DNA of 64,000 nt from assembly GCA_013350335.1 (NCBI GenBank), contig CM023540.1, forward strand, positions 15,505,828 through 15,569,827, read 5' to 3'. The translations under genes and the position numbers were made by a program. Positions 60,180 to 64,000 of the stretch are shown here, piece by piece. This DNA is from Chimonanthus salicifolius. Lineage: Eukaryota; Streptophyta; Magnoliopsida; Laurales; Calycanthaceae. The stretch's first letter is position 1; each line of letters begins with the position of its first letter. A model generated the notes under the pieces. The model had not been told where the DNA came from and searched no databases. It saw only the letters and a program-made list of their open reading frames with translations.

Positions 60180-61756
60180 AAGTGCCCAGGTTCTTCCGAG
60201 TCACCCTTATTGTCAATTACGTGACTCAGTTGAACTTGCTTTGGATAAATAAGAAGATCTACTATGGAGTTGAAGCGTATACACCGAATACGATATTGGC
60301 ACACAGGTAAGTGAACCATAGGAGACCTTAGGCTAAGTCATATACCTAGAAGTCAATTGGAAAATAAATTAAATACGTGACTTTCAGCCTCAAGGCCTCA
60401 TGCAATCTGCTGAGGCCTCGCAGCCAGTTATGCTGAGCTGAGCTGAGTCTAGCTGACCCTGTGTCGAGCTGACTCAGTCTCTTACAGTTTTAGAAAGTTA
60501 AAATCTGTGACTGTTTAATTGAGAGGTAATTATGGTAAATTTATTGGAAGCTTATTATGGTAAATAAAATTATCCACATGGTGAGATGAGTAATTATGGT
60601 AAATTGATTGGAAGCTTATTATGATAAACAAATTTATCCATGGTGAGATGTTGCCACCTCTCTTAAGTTTGAATTTGAATATCCTTGAGGAGCTGTCCAT
60701 AACAATTATGGAAAGGCTCCTCCATGATTTATAATCCACCTTGCAATATTCTCATCAAGTCCTTGATTAGTGGCTAAGATAAATGATTTGCAAGTCGTGC
60801 ACGGTGGAGATGAGGTGGCTGATATCTGATTGATATCTGGCTGATCTGGCTGAATCATTGACACGGCACATGTGTGCTGTCTTTCCAGCAAATACTGCTG
60901 GCGAGGCCTCGTCAGAATCAGCGAAGTCTCGCAGGCGTGACTTACAGCAAAACTGCAAGCTGTCTTTCCAGAATTACCTCTGGCGAGGCCTCATCAGAAG
61001 CAGCGAGGCCTCGTTGGCGTGACTTACTGCACTCCTTAAAACTGCTTATAAAATAACAGTAACGGGGCTGTTTTAAGTACCGAAAATACACAGAGAAATA
61101 CCAGGAACAATATTACAGTGTGTGATTAGTCGGCCTTCCCTCTAGACACCATTCTTCTTAGTGATGTTTAGGTAATCAATACCCCAATCCTGATGAAGAG
61201 TAAGGTGTTCATATAGGACTATAAAACCAGTCATACCCTTGTCCTATACTGCTGTGCCGATAGTCATTTTGATGGAGCTAAACTAATGGAAAGGAGCACA
61301 CAGATTCAGTAAAGAAGAAAGAGCTTAAAGGAAAATGGTAAAGGCCCAAGGCAAGTATTTCTTCTTTGTTTTATTTCAAACATTGTAAAGTAGATTAGAA
61401 CACTGTGTTCGAACCACTCTAAAAAATAGGTGTAGAGGATTAGACCGATTGGGTTGAACCTCTATAAAAAACTAGGTTGTACTATTTGGGTGTGAGACCC
61501 ATACATAGTATATTTGGGATAGCCCTAGAGAGGGTGAGTCCAACAGTGGATGTAGGTTCAGGTGAACCGAACCACTATATATCAGTTGTGCATGTGTGGT
61601 TTGTATTAATGGTTTGATTTATTTGTTTATCATTTGCACACACGTTTATTCCGCTGCACATATTGTTAAATCTGATTTATTTTTTAAAAGGGAACTAAAA
61701 TTGAAAACCGACATATTCACCCCTTCTAAGTCATGCATACTTCTAGTAACGGAATT
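60180..61756 (+). repeat. LTR-like insertion inside the Mutator-like element
   Basis: It interrupts the module ACAAACAAGGTATTAAAATT|CTACTCTG, as judged from intact copies nearby. It has tandem repeats (about 70 bp near 60529-60660; 83 bp at 60877 and 60960) and a TATAAAAAAC near 61462. The end is rich in phrases common near Ty1/Copia LTR termini (CATATTCACCCCTTCTAAG). Borders and family are uncertain. Confidence 0.4.
60877..61042. repeat. Two-copy 83-bp tandem repeat with GAGGCCTCG words
   Basis: Units start CTGTCTTTCCAG at 60877 and 60960. Each contains CTGGCGAGGCCTC and GGCGTGACTTAC. Further GAGGCCTCG words occur near 60410. Confidence 0.75.
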
Positions 61757-62645
61757 TCAAAATTCTTCTACTCTGAATTTTATAAACATCGTGACTGATT
61801 TAAGTAAAAAGAGTATATTTTTGGATTTCAAAAATTGTACCAAAAAAATTAAGGAAAAATGGCATTCCCTTTTAATTCTTTAGATATAATTTTTTAAGTC
61901 CAAAACTATATTATTTTCACTTAAAAATCAATCTCGGAGTTCATAAAATTCAAAGTAGATGAATTTTGATACATTGTTTGTAGAAATAGGTTGAAAAACC
62001 GCCTCGTTTGAAAACCTGAGCTAAACGCGCAAAGGTTACCGTTGGTAGGGAGGCCTGTTTCTTGATCGATTTTTATAAACAAGGTAGAAAACCCATTTGA
62101 CTGTGTAGAAACCGCCTCGTATGAAAACCCCAAACCAAACGAGCAAAGGTTACAGTTGGCAGGGAGGCCGTTTCTCGACCGATTTTTACAAATAAGGTAT
62201 CAAAATTCATATACTCTGAATTTTATGAACTCCGAGATTAATTTTAAGTGAAAATGGTATAGTTTTAAGCTTAAAAAATTGTATCCAAAGAATTAAGAGG
62301 GAAGATCATTTTTCCTTAATTCTTTGGGTACGATTTTTTAAAATCAGTCCCGGAGTCATAAATTTAGAATAAATGAATTTTGATACCTTGTTTGTAAAAA
62401 TCAGTCGACAAATGACCTCTTTTGAAAATCTCTCTCCACTCTATTTGGAGGTTCGATTGGATCGATTCTTCCATTTGGAGGTTCGATTGGACCATTCCTG
62501 GAATCGTTCAATTGGTTCTTCCATTTGGAGGTTTGATCGAACTATCAAAACACGGAATGACAAAATGATAATTTCACCCCAAAATTAAAAAAGAGGTGTC
62601 TGATAACAGAAAAACGTGGTGTATATATGTCCAGTCTTTGCTTAC

Positions 62646-63366
62646 AAATGTTTTGCTCGACTCAAATGACTCACTAAATCGGTAATAAATTTAGTTGAGT
62701 TGAGTAACTATAGTTGTGGGAATAGATCGGATACAATATTTTTGAAGCCATCTTTAAAAGGAATCTTTTTGGAATTTGAAGTTGAGTAACTATAGTTTTG
62801 GGAATAGAGTGGACACAATATTTGTAAAATCATCTTTAAAAAGAATTTGTTTGGCATTTCTCTGCCAGGGCGAAAGTCATTTTCACAGAAAAGGAGTGAA
62901 ATGGTTGAATTATTGAAGTTTGTTCAAAAGAATCTACGGGGGAATTTCAATTAGTTTAAGTTTTTAGGATTAGACTAAAGATATTGGGTTCAATTCTTTC
63001 TAAGCTTGCCTAATACACAAGACATATGGATGGTGTCATGTATCTTTGGAATTAGTCTCACCTTCCAATGTGGATACTTATGTTATCCAAATAGAAAAAA
63101 GAAATTAATAAATAATAAAAATAGGTGATAGTCCATTAATAAGAAAAGACAACCAATTTTTTTTAATCTTCATTCATTTGCCCCAACTCTACCTTTTGCC
63201 TTTTTTTTTTATTATTATTATTTTAAAAATTCTTTTGATTTTCCTCTTCTTTGTTACTTTTCATTTTTTTTTTCTATACTTTTCCTTTTTTATAGATTTT
63301 ATTCTTAGATTTTTTGTGAAAAATACCTCAAAATTCGTGAACTTTGATGGCAATGCATCCAAAAAA
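62646..63366. other. Spacer, nothing identified
   Basis: Contains a short direct repeat of a GAGTAACTATAGTT phrase (about 62702 and 62785) and an AT-rich run near 63200. No gene. Confidence 0.5.
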
Positions 63367-64000
63367 TGTAATACTCCGACCCGAATTAAAACTAATTGTG
63401 TGATTTACGTTAATAAATTATGTTTTTCATCCGTTAATCATTAAGATTACGGTTTAGGCTTTTAGAAAAGTCCAGGATGGGTCCAATCAAAGCTTGGTAG
63501 CTCACTGATCCAACTCGTCTTAGTTGGAAGGGCAAAATTGTAATTTTGCACAATTAATTACTATTTAGCGGTGTTAATCATTGTTTAATTGAAAAATATT
63601 TCAACTAAGCTAATTAGATTTTCAAATTCACACTTTGTTAATTGTTTTAAATTTAGAATTTATAAGATCCTATAAGTTTGTATTTTTTTTATTTTAGAAA
63701 GATTTATAATTTGACCTGATATGGTCTCTATTTTTGAAAATAGTTATTTTAAATAATTACAGAAGTCATAAAATTTCAAAAAAATAGTCGGTGTTTAATA
63801 TGTGTTCTTACCAATTAGTTTATTTTTCGGAGTTCCAAAATAAGATTTAAAAATACTTAAACGAATACTGTATTTTTTAACAAAAATCTATGCATCATTT
63901 TCACTTAAATTGACTAATTTCCAAACTGTATTTTTCTCCACATTTCAACAGTGAGCATGATTTTTAAAATCCAACATTTGGTTCAGTTTGATTAATTTAA
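63367..64000 (+). repeat. Start of a Gypsy LTR related to that of the first chromovirus
   Basis: It begins TGTAATACTCCGACCCG. It then follows the minus-strand reading of 5004 leftward with clear similarity: CCGTTAATC, AAGATTACG, AGCTCA, GATCCA-type words and a GTTGGAAGGGCAAAAT stretch in the same order. It runs off the window. Confidence 0.65.

Larger units (their letters stand above)
59895..62636. mobile_element. Mutator-like element with long inverted repeats and palindromic interior
   Basis: The 9-bp target duplication TTTGCTTAC is perfect (59886-59894 and 62637-62645), the size typical of Mutator-like elements. Arms of about 270-285 bp (59895-60177 and 62373-62636) are inverted copies, starting GGCTGGACATATA and GACTGGACATATA. 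Within the arms, GGTTCGATTGGA-type words repeat. The interior holds two large palindromes (about 61760-61970 and 62210-62375) and a 113-bp-period duplication (61997 and 62110). An LTR-like insertion (about 60180-61756) is also present. No transposase is visible, so it is non-autonomous. Confidence 0.88.

Overview
The window is plant nuclear DNA, probably from a woody angiosperm with a large, repeat-rich genome. The evidence is a plant-type split gene with introns up to 6.7 kb, two degenerate chromodomain Ty3/Gypsy elements, TRIMs, tRNA-derived SINEs, L1-type LINE tails, hAT and Mutator-like DNA elements and MITEs. The species cannot be named from this sequence alone.

Only one cellular protein gene is well supported. 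It is COP9 signalosome subunit 2 (CSN2/FUS12) on the minus strand, with coding sequence in 12 exons between 58690 and 34281. The exons join in frame with GT-AG introns to 1320 nt (439 codons plus stop). About 95% of this 24.4-kb span is intron. The introns hold an LTR element, a hAT transposase relic, three LINE tails, two SINEs and several inverted-repeat elements.

Layout. 1-8966: a minus-strand chromovirus (1754-8706) nested in an older LTR-like sequence. 8967-12483: mostly featureless AT-rich DNA with one minisatellite. 12489-13046: a minus-strand TRIM with a partial extra unit. 13045-26559: a decayed plus-strand chromovirus (gag, protease, RT, RNase H, integrase, chromodomain) whose 3' LTR carries a solo LTR of its own family. 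26866-27290: a tandem duplication. 27461-28130: an intact TRIM. 28286-33880: MITEs, a SINE and an LTR-like segment. About 33890-58900: the CSN2 gene and its promoter. 59223-59506: a hAT MITE. 59895-62636: a Mutator-like foldback element with a perfect 9-bp target duplication and a modular palindromic interior. 63367-64000: the start of another LTR resembling that of the first chromovirus.

Nearly all other open reading frames are fragments of these elements or chance. Insertion boundaries are mostly supported by target-site duplications read directly from the sequence. The nesting order gives relative ages: LTR-like host before chromovirus; Gypsy 3' LTR before solo LTR; small LTR element before the hAT MITE inside its LTR; MULE before the LTR-like insertion inside it.
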